The notes under the pieces are model-generated. The model did not search any database, was not told the origin of the DNA, and saw only the letters and a program-made list of their open reading frames with translations. From Candidatus Zambryskibacteria bacterium RIFCSPLOWO2_01_FULL_47_14 (GTDB taxonomy: Bacteria; Patescibacteria; Paceibacteria; UBA9973; Zambryskibacteraceae), in contig MHWG01000007.1 of assembly GCA_001824005.1 (NCBI GenBank), forward strand, positions 31,219-44,761: a stretch of 13,543 nt of DNA, read 5' to 3'. The translations under genes were made by a program, and so were the position numbers. Shown piece after piece: positions 1-7,317 of this stretch; the first letter of the stretch is position 1; the number at the start of each line of letters is the position of its first letter.

Positions 1-1277
1 GCGACTCCAGTTGCCCAGCTGGTGAGTTTGGAAACTCCGCCAGGAGCTTTATTGGCCCACTCTTTGGCGATGACGAGGGAAACGATAAGTAAGGTAATCA
101 TCACTCCGTAATTTATAAAAATTCCCATGGCAGTAGGATCTGGTGCTGCCTTCCCTGCTTCTGCGGTAATGACTGCAGCCATATTCCCTCCTTTTGGTAA
201 GATTCCGCGAGCGACTATAATTACAATCCAAGTCAATGCAAAGTAAATTGGTGCGAAGAATGCTTGTCCGATTAGGGCGTCACTCCATTGTTTTTTGTAT
301 TTATCCATTTCCGGCAATACATATGAGAGGAAAGCGATAGGCGAAAGAATCAGTACGAAAACCAGCACAACGAATCGAATCACAAACATTATAGCTATGG
401 CAAAGAATATAAATGCCGCTATAAGTGCGACAACTGTGCCCAAAACTCCAGCCAAAAGAATACTGTTTCCACTAAGTTTTCCTGTGGCATTCCAAATAGA
501 TTGTATCCCCAGTGGATCCATCAAACTGTTAGCTATGCCGCCATTTATATGCTCGCTAATTGCTCCCGGGGCTATAGCATCATAGAAGGTAATAGCAAGA
601 ACATTTGAAATATCGATGACAACTTTTGTGAAGAACAGACTGAAATTAATTAGAATAGCAACCACAACAACCTTCACGATAAGTTTTTGATTATCTTTGC
701 CGATTCCCAGAATGGTTGTAATAGCCGCATAGAGCAGTACGAAAATGAACCCCATATTTCCCAAATCACGAATTGTTTTCCAAGCAATGTTTATTACATC
801 AGCTTTATCCAGATTCGCCTTCATATTTACGACTGTGTAATCGACAACGGCATTCAAGATATTTCCCGCAAACCATGTTATCCATGAAGCGACATAAAGG
901 ATTCCTGCGGCTAGCGGCGAAAAGGCACCCGAGATCCAATTTATGGGATAAAGGATTGACCACCAGCTTGTTTCAGGACTATTTGGGTCTGGTGAGCCAG
1001 CTTCTATTCCCGGATCAGTTACAGAAAATTTTCCGCCAAGCCCACCCTGACTTTTTGGTGTTTCGCATTTGGATAGTGTCGAAGTAACTACATTCAGACG
1101 TCCCCCACTACTTACTGTGCAGAATCCGGTTAGATCTATTGGATTGGATGTCGGGCCACTGGGGAGCTGTGTCGTGGTTGGGAGTCCTTGCACTGGGCCG
1201 CTCGGCAACGTCTGTGCAAAGGAAGAGAGCGGCAGGAGTAGGGTTGCTATGAAAATGGAGATTAAATACTTTTTCAT
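1..1277 (-). CDS. VirB6/TrbL-like polytopic membrane protein (partial, C-terminus off the window)
   Basis: The frame is open from ATG at 1277 to the window edge, giving 425 residues with no stop; the C-terminus is missing. It opens with a signal-like segment (MKKYLISIFIATLLLPLSSFAQ). A short Pro/Ser/Thr-rich region with two Cys follows, then about seven hydrophobic helices, including GFIFVLLYAAITTIL, VVVVAILINFSLFF, and a long double span around FIFFAIAIMFVIRFVVLVFV. Some exposed segments are short (KYKKQWSD). The start is fixed by the stop of the upstream gene, which overlaps it as ATGA. This layout is typical of VirB6/TrbL-family inner-membrane channel proteins of type IV secretion systems, which are common in Parcubacteria; that assignment is by architecture and recall, not search. 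It is the third gene of an operon with two exported proteins. An unrelated polytopic protein cannot be excluded. Confidence 0.72.
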   Translation of the reverse strand, partial: MKKYLISIFIATLLLPLSSFAQTLPSGPVQGLPTTTQLPSGPTSNPIDLTGFCTVSSGGRLNVVTSTLSKCETPKSQGGLGGKFSVTDPGIEAGSPDPNSPETSWWSILYPINWISGAFSPLAAGILYVASWITWFAGNILNAVVDYTVVNMKANLDKADVINIAWKTIRDLGNMGFIFVLLYAAITTILGIGKDNQKLIVKVVVVAILINFSLFFTKVVIDISNVLAITFYDAIAPGAISEHINGGIANSLMDPLGIQSIWNATGKLSGNSILLAGVLGTVVALIAAFIFFAIAIMFVIRFVVLVFVLILSPIAFLSYVLPEMDKYKKQWSDALIGQAFFAPIYFALTWIVIIVARGILPKGGNMAAVITAEAGKAAPDPTAMGIFINYGVMITLLIVSLVIAKEWANKAPGGVSKLTSWATGV

Positions 1278-3376
1278 TGCATTCTCTCATTGATGTTTGA
1301 GGGCGGTGTGTATATGGGAGCGATGCCGGACATGTCGGAACAGGCGCTGCCGCAGACATTGCTTCTTGGCGAATCGGGCGAGATGGTGTGGATTACAAGC
1401 TCGCCGCGGTCGCTGCCGGCGGAGATCACGATATTTGTGCCGTCAAACTCCACATCCCAGCTTGCCGCCGGACAGTCATCGACTATTATCACACTTTTTT
1501 CTCCCCACGGACGCAAGAGACAGCTGTTGAAGCCGTTGAAGTGTCCCGCCCAAATCTGATTATTGACCTTGAAGAGTTTAGGAACACCGTCCATCACGGT
1601 GCCCTTAGTACCGAGAGCAATTATCCTGCCCGTAGGTGTCCTGCCCCAAGCGCCCTTTCCGTAACCACCCCATGCAACGTAGCCATCTAGGGCGTCGAGC
1701 CCGCCGACAGCGCCTCTGATGGTGAATTGTCCGACCTTTTTATAATTTTCATAAATGCAGATCGGGCCGAGATTACTGCCACCGTCGCAAGTGCCGTAAA
1801 GCTTATTGCCGTCTATGGTGGCGTGGCCGATTCCATTGCCGATGAAGACCCCGTCTTCGTAAAGTCCCTCGGTGGTAGTGGTAAGCCAATGGCCTTCATT
1901 GGGATCGGTTCTGCTTATATTGGTAAATGAGACAGCGTCATTGCCGATTACCGGCATTTGGGCGATGAGTTTACCCGCCCACGAACCGGCTTCGACAAGC
2001 CACATTTCTATCCTCTGGTATTCCGGCTTTCCGTAGCACCAATTGACGATGGTGTCATTGTTGAACCAGCCTTTGTTTCGGCAGTCGGCCCCCTCGCCCT
2101 GGATGGTGATATCCTTCACCGTTTTTGCTTTTACATTCGTAACGAAACTTCCGCTATTGCCGGAAACTACGTAACGCCCGTTGGGCGAAATGTCCGACCA
2201 CCAGCCGTCTGCCGGAGGCCGATAAGTGTCAACGACCGTCGCCCGCGGCGCCTCGTTGAAAGAGATTACGTTTCCGTCTTCCTCTTGATCTCTTGAGCCC
2301 AAGCATGGCGGCCCGACCGTACCATTCTCACCGCCAAAGAGACATATATCGGGTCTCCCATCCCCGTCGGTGTCAGTGCCATCAATGATGCCATCGCCGT
2401 CTGTGTCAATTGGAATGGCCCTTCTGGCTTCGCCGGACTGTCCCGTCCCGCCTGCATTTCCCTTCCCCGCTCCGGAGAGTCCGACGCTACCGAAAATTTT
2501 TTGTATTAGCTGTGTTACCAATGCGCCCACAATTTCATCGAACTCATCTGCAAGCTCAAGCTGTCTTACGCCGGTGCCCAATACGTTAGAAAGCTGATTC
2601 TCTATTACGCTTCCCGGCGTGACGGTTTCCTGGAGACCGCCTATGCATCCGTTCGGATCATCAGGGAGGTTCCACTGCACTTCATCGCTGTTGACTGCAC
2701 CAGTGTTTTTGCCCAGAGTGCACTTTTTGTAAGAAAGGAATCCTCTGCCCTGATTGAGCTCCCGATCCTTAAGCCCGATTGCGCTTGCAATGCGGCTGTC
2801 CAGGTCTACCCTAGCTTTCAAATATGCTCCGTACGGATTATTGGTTGGATTTTGCGTCATAGAGAACCACGCATCCCAGCCGCCTTTTGAAAAATCATTA
2901 TAAAAATCTTCTATGGCGCCTCTTGTATTACCGACCACTTCGGTCAAGGTGCATTGATATGGCTCGGGTTCGTAATACTCCTGCATGAGCGAGAGCCGGA
3001 TATTTGCTTGAAATGGCGAACAGAGCAGATTGAGATCTTTGTTGTTTCTGATAAACTCCCCCGCCACCCCATCGGCAATGTCGGCAAAGTATTGCTTCGG
3101 ATTGCTCACGTATGCAGGATTGCCCTCAAATCCATTGTTGATCCATTTGACGGTGGAATTGACGATTTTGTCGATCACATGCTTTGCCACCACTAAGGCA
3201 ATCGAGTCCCAGCTTAGGCCAGGAACGGTATAACCGAATATAGTAATGCCGACTTCCTTCTGCCTTAGAGCGCTGTCGCTTACCGGAACCGAAGTTTGGG
3301 CCAAGACTGTCGGAGCAAAGGATGATGAAGCTATGGCGAGAGTAAGAATAAGAACGATGACTTTTTTAGCACTCAT
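1274..3376 (-). CDS. 700-aa exported protein: helical N-terminal domain, Asp-rich Ca-binding-like linker, beta-propeller-like C-terminus
   Basis: Residues 1-27 form a signal peptide (VIVLILTLAIASSSFAPTVLAQ), so the protein is exported. Residues about 60-290 look mainly helical and carry the segment KWINNGFEGNPAYVSNP, which I recall from Parcubacteria proteins encoded beside VirB6-like genes. A Gly-rich linker leads into an Asp-rich stretch at 324-343 with two DTDGDG units, like thrombospondin type-3 calcium-binding repeats. Residues about 380-690 contain repeated strand patterns (SDISPNGRYVVSGN, DGYVAWGGYG, VEFDGTNIVISAG) that suggest a beta-propeller. There are 14 cysteines, falling into seven neighbouring pairs (119/142, 219/244, 345/358, 432/447, 530/540, 619/635, 675/679). 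The gene overlaps both neighbours by ATGA, so translation is probably coupled. A role as an extracytoplasmic part of a secretion or pilus machine is inferred; the molecular function is unknown. Confidence 0.85.
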   Translation of the reverse strand: MSAKKVIVLILTLAIASSSFAPTVLAQTSVPVSDSALRQKEVGITIFGYTVPGLSWDSIALVVAKHVIDKIVNSTVKWINNGFEGNPAYVSNPKQYFADIADGVAGEFIRNNKDLNLLCSPFQANIRLSLMQEYYEPEPYQCTLTEVVGNTRGAIEDFYNDFSKGGWDAWFSMTQNPTNNPYGAYLKARVDLDSRIASAIGLKDRELNQGRGFLSYKKCTLGKNTGAVNSDEVQWNLPDDPNGCIGGLQETVTPGSVIENQLSNVLGTGVRQLELADEFDEIVGALVTQLIQKIFGSVGLSGAGKGNAGGTGQSGEARRAIPIDTDGDGIIDGTDTDGDGRPDICLFGGENGTVGPPCLGSRDQEEDGNVISFNEAPRATVVDTYRPPADGWWSDISPNGRYVVSGNSGSFVTNVKAKTVKDITIQGEGADCRNKGWFNNDTIVNWCYGKPEYQRIEMWLVEAGSWAGKLIAQMPVIGNDAVSFTNISRTDPNEGHWLTTTTEGLYEDGVFIGNGIGHATIDGNKLYGTCDGGSNLGPICIYENYKKVGQFTIRGAVGGLDALDGYVAWGGYGKGAWGRTPTGRIIALGTKGTVMDGVPKLFKVNNQIWAGHFNGFNSCLLRPWGEKSVIIVDDCPAASWDVEFDGTNIVISAGSDRGELVIHTISPDSPRSNVCGSACSDMSGIAPIYTPPSNINERMQ

Positions 3377-4146
3377 TGGGTGTAATTATTTGTCCAAATT
3401 ATACCATTGGTTGACATGGCGATTTGGATATTTAGGAACAATTCATCTTCTTTTTTTGCATTCCGGACCTGCGTCTGAATGGCGGCATAAATTTTTATCG
3501 GGTCGTCGGAAGATTCCGCAATGGTTCTCATGGCTTGGGCGCTTTGAAAATAATTATTGACGATTTCCAGATGATTTCTGACAAGCGATGCGGGCACCTT
3601 TATTCCCAAAAGTTCGTTTGCCAGAGCGAGATACAGATCTCCAGTTTGTAAGATGAAATTGTCGAAGTTTTCTTGGCTTGGATCGCTGACCTGCTCGCTC
3701 TCCTGTTTGGCCAGTAGAGCATATTTGCTGCGCGCGGCAATCATGATCTTGCCGTAACCGAAAATGTTTTCTGCCGAGTCCGGGATGGTAGAGAGTTGTT
3801 CGACTCTCGCGACCTTCGAGGCGCTCGGTTCGATGTTGAGGATGCCCTCCGCATACCTTTCTGCCAGGAAGTTGAGGTTTGCGGGAGAAGCCTCGCCTCT
3901 GGACTTAAGATCGGCGTAATCGGCAAATAGTTGTCTCGAGAACATATCCGTAGTTGAGAGCGGAGTACTGCTTGAGTTCTCGAAGCTAGCGCTCAAAAGA
4001 TCTATATCACTCTTTGGCGCGGCACTTCCCGGGTTTGAAATGGTGATAAGACTCTCCGCGGGCTTCTCGTTGGGAAATCTGAACCAAAATGCCGCCCCGA
4101 TCATAATCAAGGAAGCAATAAGAGCGGATAATATTTTTGCTCTCAT
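3373..4146 (-). CDS. 257-aa membrane-anchored helical protein, first gene of the VirB6-like operon
   Basis: I do not recognise a named family. Residues about 4-22 (KILSALIASLIMIGAAFWF) are one hydrophobic helix that is either an N-terminal anchor or an uncleaved signal. There is no lipobox cysteine, and the protein has no cysteine at all. After a Ser/Pro-rich linker (about 30-65) the rest is charged and mostly helical, without low complexity. It ends in a TGA that overlaps the ATG of the 700-aa gene as ATGA, so the two are probably translated together. Its start is supported by an extended -10 (TGGTACAAT) ending 8 bases upstream, and no Shine-Dalgarno is present. From context it may be a periplasm-facing partner of the VirB6-like channel. 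Confidence 0.8.
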   Translation of the reverse strand: MRAKILSALIASLIMIGAAFWFRFPNEKPAESLITISNPGSAAPKSDIDLLSASFENSSSTPLSTTDMFSRQLFADYADLKSRGEASPANLNFLAERYAEGILNIEPSASKVARVEQLSTIPDSAENIFGYGKIMIAARSKYALLAKQESEQVSDPSQENFDNFILQTGDLYLALANELLGIKVPASLVRNHLEIVNNYFQSAQAMRTIAESSDDPIKIYAAIQTQVRNAKKEDELFLNIQIAMSTNGIIWTNNYTQ

Positions 4147-4154
4147 GATTATTA

Positions 4155-4163
4155 ATTGTACCA
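4155..4163 (-). promoter_or_regulatory. Extended -10 promoter of the VirB6-like operon
   Basis: On the minus strand the sequence reads TGGTACAAT, a TGn extended -10 with a 5/6 match to TATAAT. It ends 8 bases before the ATG at 4146, so the transcript would start at or within about 2 bases of the start codon. No good -35 is visible, as often happens with extended -10 promoters. Confidence 0.5.
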
Positions 4164-4185
4164 GATAAATACGGGGTTTATTGTG

Positions 4186-4191
4186 TATAAT
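4186..4191 (+). promoter_or_regulatory. -10 box of the small secreted protein gene, probably leaderless
   Basis: A perfect TATAAT ends 6 bases before the ATG at 4198. A start site about 7 bases downstream of it falls on the A of that ATG. No convincing -35 lies at 16-18 bp; TTGTAC at 4156-4161 is 24 bp away. This promoter faces away from the operon promoter at 4155-4163. Confidence 0.5.
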
Positions 4192-4197
4192 GAAGAT

Positions 4198-4569
4198 ATG
4201 AAATTGGCTTCAATATCCGTCTTACTCTCCTTTCTTATATTATTCCCAATTTCTTCTGCACAAGCGGTAGTAGCGCCGTTTGGCGGGTTCTCCACCTTTA
4301 CCGTGCCGTGCACTTGTTCGGGCAATTTGGCGGTGTGGTTTGCCCCCCTTTTCCTCGGTGGGCCTGCTATCATATCCGGTTTTATTACCTACTCTCCATA
4401 CGCTACCTTCCAATATTCCAACTACACAGCTGGGTTGCCCACCGTTTGGCATCTAGGGTCTTATCTGCCTGGAGTACAGGCCTGTTATATATATGTAGGA
4501 GTAGCTTGCGTGCCGTTTCCGACAATCGGGCTCATGACTCAAGTGGGAACAAGTCTACCTGCAAATTAA
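4198..4569 (+). CDS. Small secreted CTCSG-type protein (123 aa)
   Basis: A clear signal peptide (MKLASISVLLSFLILFPISSAQA, probable cleavage after residue 23) is followed by a roughly 100-residue mature domain rich in Gly, aromatic and beta-branched residues. It has four cysteines (38, 40, 96, 104), in PCTCSGN and in CYIYVGVACVPF. I recall PFGG..CTCSGN proteins as a recurring small exported family in Parcubacteria of unknown function; a beta-rich disulfide-bonded surface or pilus-associated protein is an inference. ATG at 4198 is preferred over the in-frame ATG at 4156 because it begins directly with the signal peptide and the -10 box lies between the two. The gene diverges from the VirB6-like operon. 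It converges on rsmA, overlapping its 3' end by 15 bp. Confidence 0.78.
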   Translation: MKLASISVLLSFLILFPISSAQAVVAPFGGFSTFTVPCTCSGNLAVWFAPLFLGGPAIISGFITYSPYATFQYSNYTAGLPTVWHLGSYLPGVQACYIYVGVACVPFPTIGLMTQVGTSLPAN

Positions 4570-5322
4570 TTCAGCAAGTTTTCCCCATTGGTCAATCGAG
4601 AGCTCTTCTGCGCGGGCATTCTCGCTTAATCCAAGTTTTTTGAAGGCTTCCAGCGTTTTTTCTTTGCCGGCCAGAGCCGAGAGGTTCGAAGAGAGCTTCT
4701 TACGCTTTGACTTAAATCCCGCCTTGAGAAGTTTGAAGAAATCAGTTTCAGAGAATTTGCTAAAAAACTTTTTTGAAATATTTTTGATGAGAATGATGGC
4801 CGAATCGACTTTAGGCTTTGGGGCGAAGGAGCCTGCCAAAACCCTTTCAATATATTCCGGCTCGCCATATGACTTAACCGAGATCGAGAGAATACTTTCC
4901 TTCTCATCCACAATTCTTTTTGCAACTTCTCTCTGCACCAGAAGTACCATAAGCTCGGGCTGATCTCTTGCCGATAAAAATTTTTCTAGAATTGCGCCAG
5001 TGATGTTGTAGGGGATATTCGATATTAGCTTATAATTTTTAATTTTCAATTTAGAATTTTCAATTAATTTTAAAATGTCATCATTAATTAATTCTAAATT
5101 CTCATTTTGAAATTTGATTTTTAAATTTTCATATAAATTATCGTCTTTTTCTACCGCAATTACTTTTGCTCCGGTTTGCAATAATTTTTCCGTCAATGAT
5201 CCTGTGCCAGGGCCGATTTCAAGCACGATATCGTCCGGTTTTACTTCTCCCGTCGCCACGATCGCGTTCAAAGCACGTTCCGATTTGAGGAAATGCTGGC
5301 CAAGTGATTTTTTCGCGTACAT
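4555..5322 (-). CDS. rsmA: 16S rRNA (adenine1518-N6/adenine1519-N6)-dimethyltransferase RsmA/KsgA
   Basis: It uses S-adenosylmethionine to dimethylate two adjacent adenines in the 3'-terminal helix of 16S rRNA, a late step in small-subunit maturation. The 255-aa length is normal. Motifs seen: the N-terminal KSLGQHFL (5-12), the SAM-binding EIGPGTGSL (35-43), the acidic VEKD (57-60), NDD at 80-82, the catalytic NIPYNI (102-107; usually NLPY), and FAPKPKVDSAI (166-176). A helical C-terminal domain with the basic GFKSKRKKL completes it. It sits 4 bases after the uvrD stop, so it is probably co-transcribed with uvrD. Residues about 83-99 (ILKLIENSKLKIKNYKL) lie in a normally variable loop and are encoded by an unusually A/T-rich stretch like the repeat at 12627-12735. 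Confidence 0.96.
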   Translation of the reverse strand: MYAKKSLGQHFLKSERALNAIVATGEVKPDDIVLEIGPGTGSLTEKLLQTGAKVIAVEKDDNLYENLKIKFQNENLELINDDILKLIENSKLKIKNYKLISNIPYNITGAILEKFLSARDQPELMVLLVQREVAKRIVDEKESILSISVKSYGEPEYIERVLAGSFAPKPKVDSAIILIKNISKKFFSKFSETDFFKLLKAGFKSKRKKLSSNLSALAGKEKTLEAFKKLGLSENARAEELSIDQWGKLAELICR

Positions 5323-5326
5323 TATT

Positions 5327-7270
5327 TTAAAATTCTATCTCAAGCAAAGGTTTTCTGTCGTGCGGGCTCTCTTTGTAAGTATCTTCTTCTGTCAGATTTT
5401 CCGGAATGTCGAGGATAAATTCTGAAGGAATGTTGACCCGACTCCGGCCGAAGAGCATACGCGTTTGTGCGTAGGTTAGATACACCTTTTTCCTAGCACG
5501 AGTGAGCGCCACGTAGAAAAGGCGCCGCTCCTCCTCCGCCTCTTCCGGTGTGACGCGAGATTCGTTGGCTTTCGCGTGCGGGAATAATCCATCTTCGAGT
5601 CCGGCGACGAAGACAATGTCGAATTCGAGCCCTTTTGCCGCGTGGATCGTCATCAATCTCACTGCCTTTTTCTCATCCTTCAGCTCGTCTTGGTCGCTCT
5701 GGAGAGCCGTTTCTGACAGAAATGCCAGAATGCCCTCTTCCGGTGAAAAATCTTTATATTTGGCCGCGAAATTGACGAGCTCGTAGGCGTTCTCAAGCCG
5801 CGCAGCGCCTTCTTCTCCGCTTTCTTTATATTCATCTTCCAGACCCGATTCCTTGATGATGAAAAGAATTGTTTCGGAAACTTTGTTTGTCTTAGCGGAT
5901 TCCGCGATTCTCGCCAAAAGTTTCCTAAAACTTGCAACTTTTGTTTTTATCCCAAGAGGAAGATCTACTTCGCCACCTGAGAAAATCTTGACGATGCTTG
6001 TTTTGCCGATGCCGCGCGCCGGCGTATTGATAACGCGCTTTAAGTCCGAGAGCGAATCTGGGTTAAGCGCTGCGCGCAAATAAGAAATGATGTCCTTAAC
6101 CTCTTTCCTTTCGAAAAACCGCGTGCCTAAAACTTGGTATGGGACGCCGAGTTTTAAAAACGCTTCCTCCAGAATTCTTGATTGGAAATTGGCCCGATAA
6201 AGCACCGCTATTTCTTCCGGAGGAATATTTTCCCCAATGAGTGTCTTCGCTTTCGAAGCGATGAAGTCCGCTTCGCTCTCTTCGTCGAGGCAGACGTGGA
6301 TGCCGATTTTTTCTCCCGCCGCATTTTCGGTAAAAAGATTTTTCTTCCTCCTGATTTTATTCTTCTCGATCACGGCATTGGCCGCTTCGAGAATAGTTTT
6401 TGTCGAGCGGTAATTTTCCTCAAGGATTATCACCTGTGAACCGGGATAATCTTCTTCGAAGGCTAAAATATTTTTGATATCGGCGCCGCGCCAGGAGTAG
6501 ATATTCTGGTCGATGTCGCCCACGACGCAGATGTTTTGCTCATCTCCGACGAGCATTTGACAGATCTCGTACTGCACGCGGTTGGTGTCCTGATACTCGT
6601 CAATGTGGATATAGCGCCAAACTTTGCGGTAATAATCTTTGATGCCGTTCTCCGATTCCAGAAGATTTCTCGTTTTAAGAAGCAGGTCGTCGAAATCAAG
6701 CGCGTTTTCCCGCTCCAAAGATTTTTCATACAGCGGCCAGACTTGGCCCACCACGTCCATGAAATAGCCTCCGGTGTCCACGCTCTCCCATTCATTTTGC
6801 GTCAGTCCCCTTCCCTTAAGCTTCGAAATTATGCTTAGAATGGCGCCCGGCTCGTGAGTTTTCGGATCAAGTCCCAGAGCAATCAAACATTCCTTGACCA
6901 GCTTCTTGCTGTCGTCGCGGTCGAAGATGGAGAAGTGCTTTTTGAGCCCGGCGCGATGCGCCTGTTCGCGCAAAATGTGGACCCCGAGCGAATGGAAGGT
7001 GGAGACAAAGGGTCTCTCGGGCATAAAGATGGGACGATTAATGCTGGCGTCTGATTGAAGTCTTGCTTCGATCCGATCGCGCATCTCTCTGGCCGCTTTG
7101 TTGGTGAAGGTGATGGCCAGAATAGAGGAGGGCGCGACGCCGCGACTTATGAGATGCCGGATGCGCTCGGTAATGGTCTTGGTTTTGCCGGCGCCGGCGC
7201 CGGCGAGGATCAAAACCGGCCCCTCAACGGTTTCGACAGCCCTTTTTTGTTCCGGATTGAGGGAGTGCAT
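5327..7270 (-). CDS. uvrD: UvrD/PcrA-type superfamily 1A DNA helicase, short C-terminus
   Basis: This is an ATP-dependent 3'-5' helicase for DNA repair and removal of replication blocks. Numbering from a possible GTG at 7282, the motifs are Walker A AGAGAGKT (27-34), TFTNKAAREM (58-67), STFHSLG (94-100), Walker B DEYQDTN (228-234), GDIDQNIYSWRGAD (255-268), ENYRS (289-293), TIHAAKGLEF (545-554) and VALTRAR (591-597). I choose ATG at 7270 (MHSLNPEQKRAV, 647 aa). PcrA/UvrD proteins normally begin at this motif, and a -10-like TATAGT at 7283-7288 overlaps the GTG region upstream. The protein ends about 50 residues after motif VI, whereas PcrA/UvrD usually continue to about 720 aa with a Tudor-like RNA-polymerase-interacting domain; that domain is absent. 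It is followed 4 bases later by rsmA. PcrA and UvrD cannot be told apart here. Confidence 0.93.
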   Translation of the reverse strand: MHSLNPEQKRAVETVEGPVLILAGAGAGKTKTITERIRHLISRGVAPSSILAITFTNKAAREMRDRIEARLQSDASINRPIFMPERPFVSTFHSLGVHILREQAHRAGLKKHFSIFDRDDSKKLVKECLIALGLDPKTHEPGAILSIISKLKGRGLTQNEWESVDTGGYFMDVVGQVWPLYEKSLERENALDFDDLLLKTRNLLESENGIKDYYRKVWRYIHIDEYQDTNRVQYEICQMLVGDEQNICVVGDIDQNIYSWRGADIKNILAFEEDYPGSQVIILEENYRSTKTILEAANAVIEKNKIRRKKNLFTENAAGEKIGIHVCLDEESEADFIASKAKTLIGENIPPEEIAVLYRANFQSRILEEAFLKLGVPYQVLGTRFFERKEVKDIISYLRAALNPDSLSDLKRVINTPARGIGKTSIVKIFSGGEVDLPLGIKTKVASFRKLLARIAESAKTNKVSETILFIIKESGLEDEYKESGEEGAARLENAYELVNFAAKYKDFSPEEGILAFLSETALQSDQDELKDEKKAVRLMTIHAAKGLEFDIVFVAGLEDGLFPHAKANESRVTPEEAEEERRLFYVALTRARKKVYLTYAQTRMLFGRSRVNIPSEFILDIPENLTEEDTYKESPHDRKPLLEIEF

Positions 7271-7275
7271 AAGTA

Positions 7276-7305
7276 CTGGCACACTATATCATATGGCGGT
7301 ATAAT
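7276..7305 (+). promoter_or_regulatory. Promoter of the LysM-M23 peptidase gene
   Basis: A perfect -10 TATAAT lies at 7300-7305. A -35 of CTGGCA (4/6 to TTGACA) at 7276-7281 is separated from it by 18 bp. The expected start site at about 7312 leaves a leader of about 6 nt before ATG 7318, with no Shine-Dalgarno. Confidence 0.6.
7283..7288 (-). promoter_or_regulatory. Possible -10 of the uvrD-rsmA operon
   Basis: On the minus strand TATAGT ends 12 bases before ATG 7270, giving a leader of about 6 nt. An overlapping TATGAT lies at 7288-7293. No clear -35 is seen. It lies back-to-back with the peptidase promoter at 7276-7305, so the two divergent promoters probably share the same DNA. Confidence 0.35.
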
Positions 7306-7317
7306 GGGTTTACATCA

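Noticed and set aside
1290..2597. Several plus-strand open frames opposite the 700-aa gene
   Set aside because: They are mirror frames of a coding sequence with no signal, domain or ribosome-binding site.
4156..4197. Upstream in-frame ATG extending the small secreted protein by 14 residues
   Set aside because: It would place a hydrophilic stretch before the signal peptide, and the TATAAT at 4186-4191 would lie inside the coding region.
7271..7282. GTG start for the UvrD-like helicase
   Set aside because: The family normally begins at the LNPEQ motif; ATG 7270 fits it directly and the probable -10 overlaps the GTG region.
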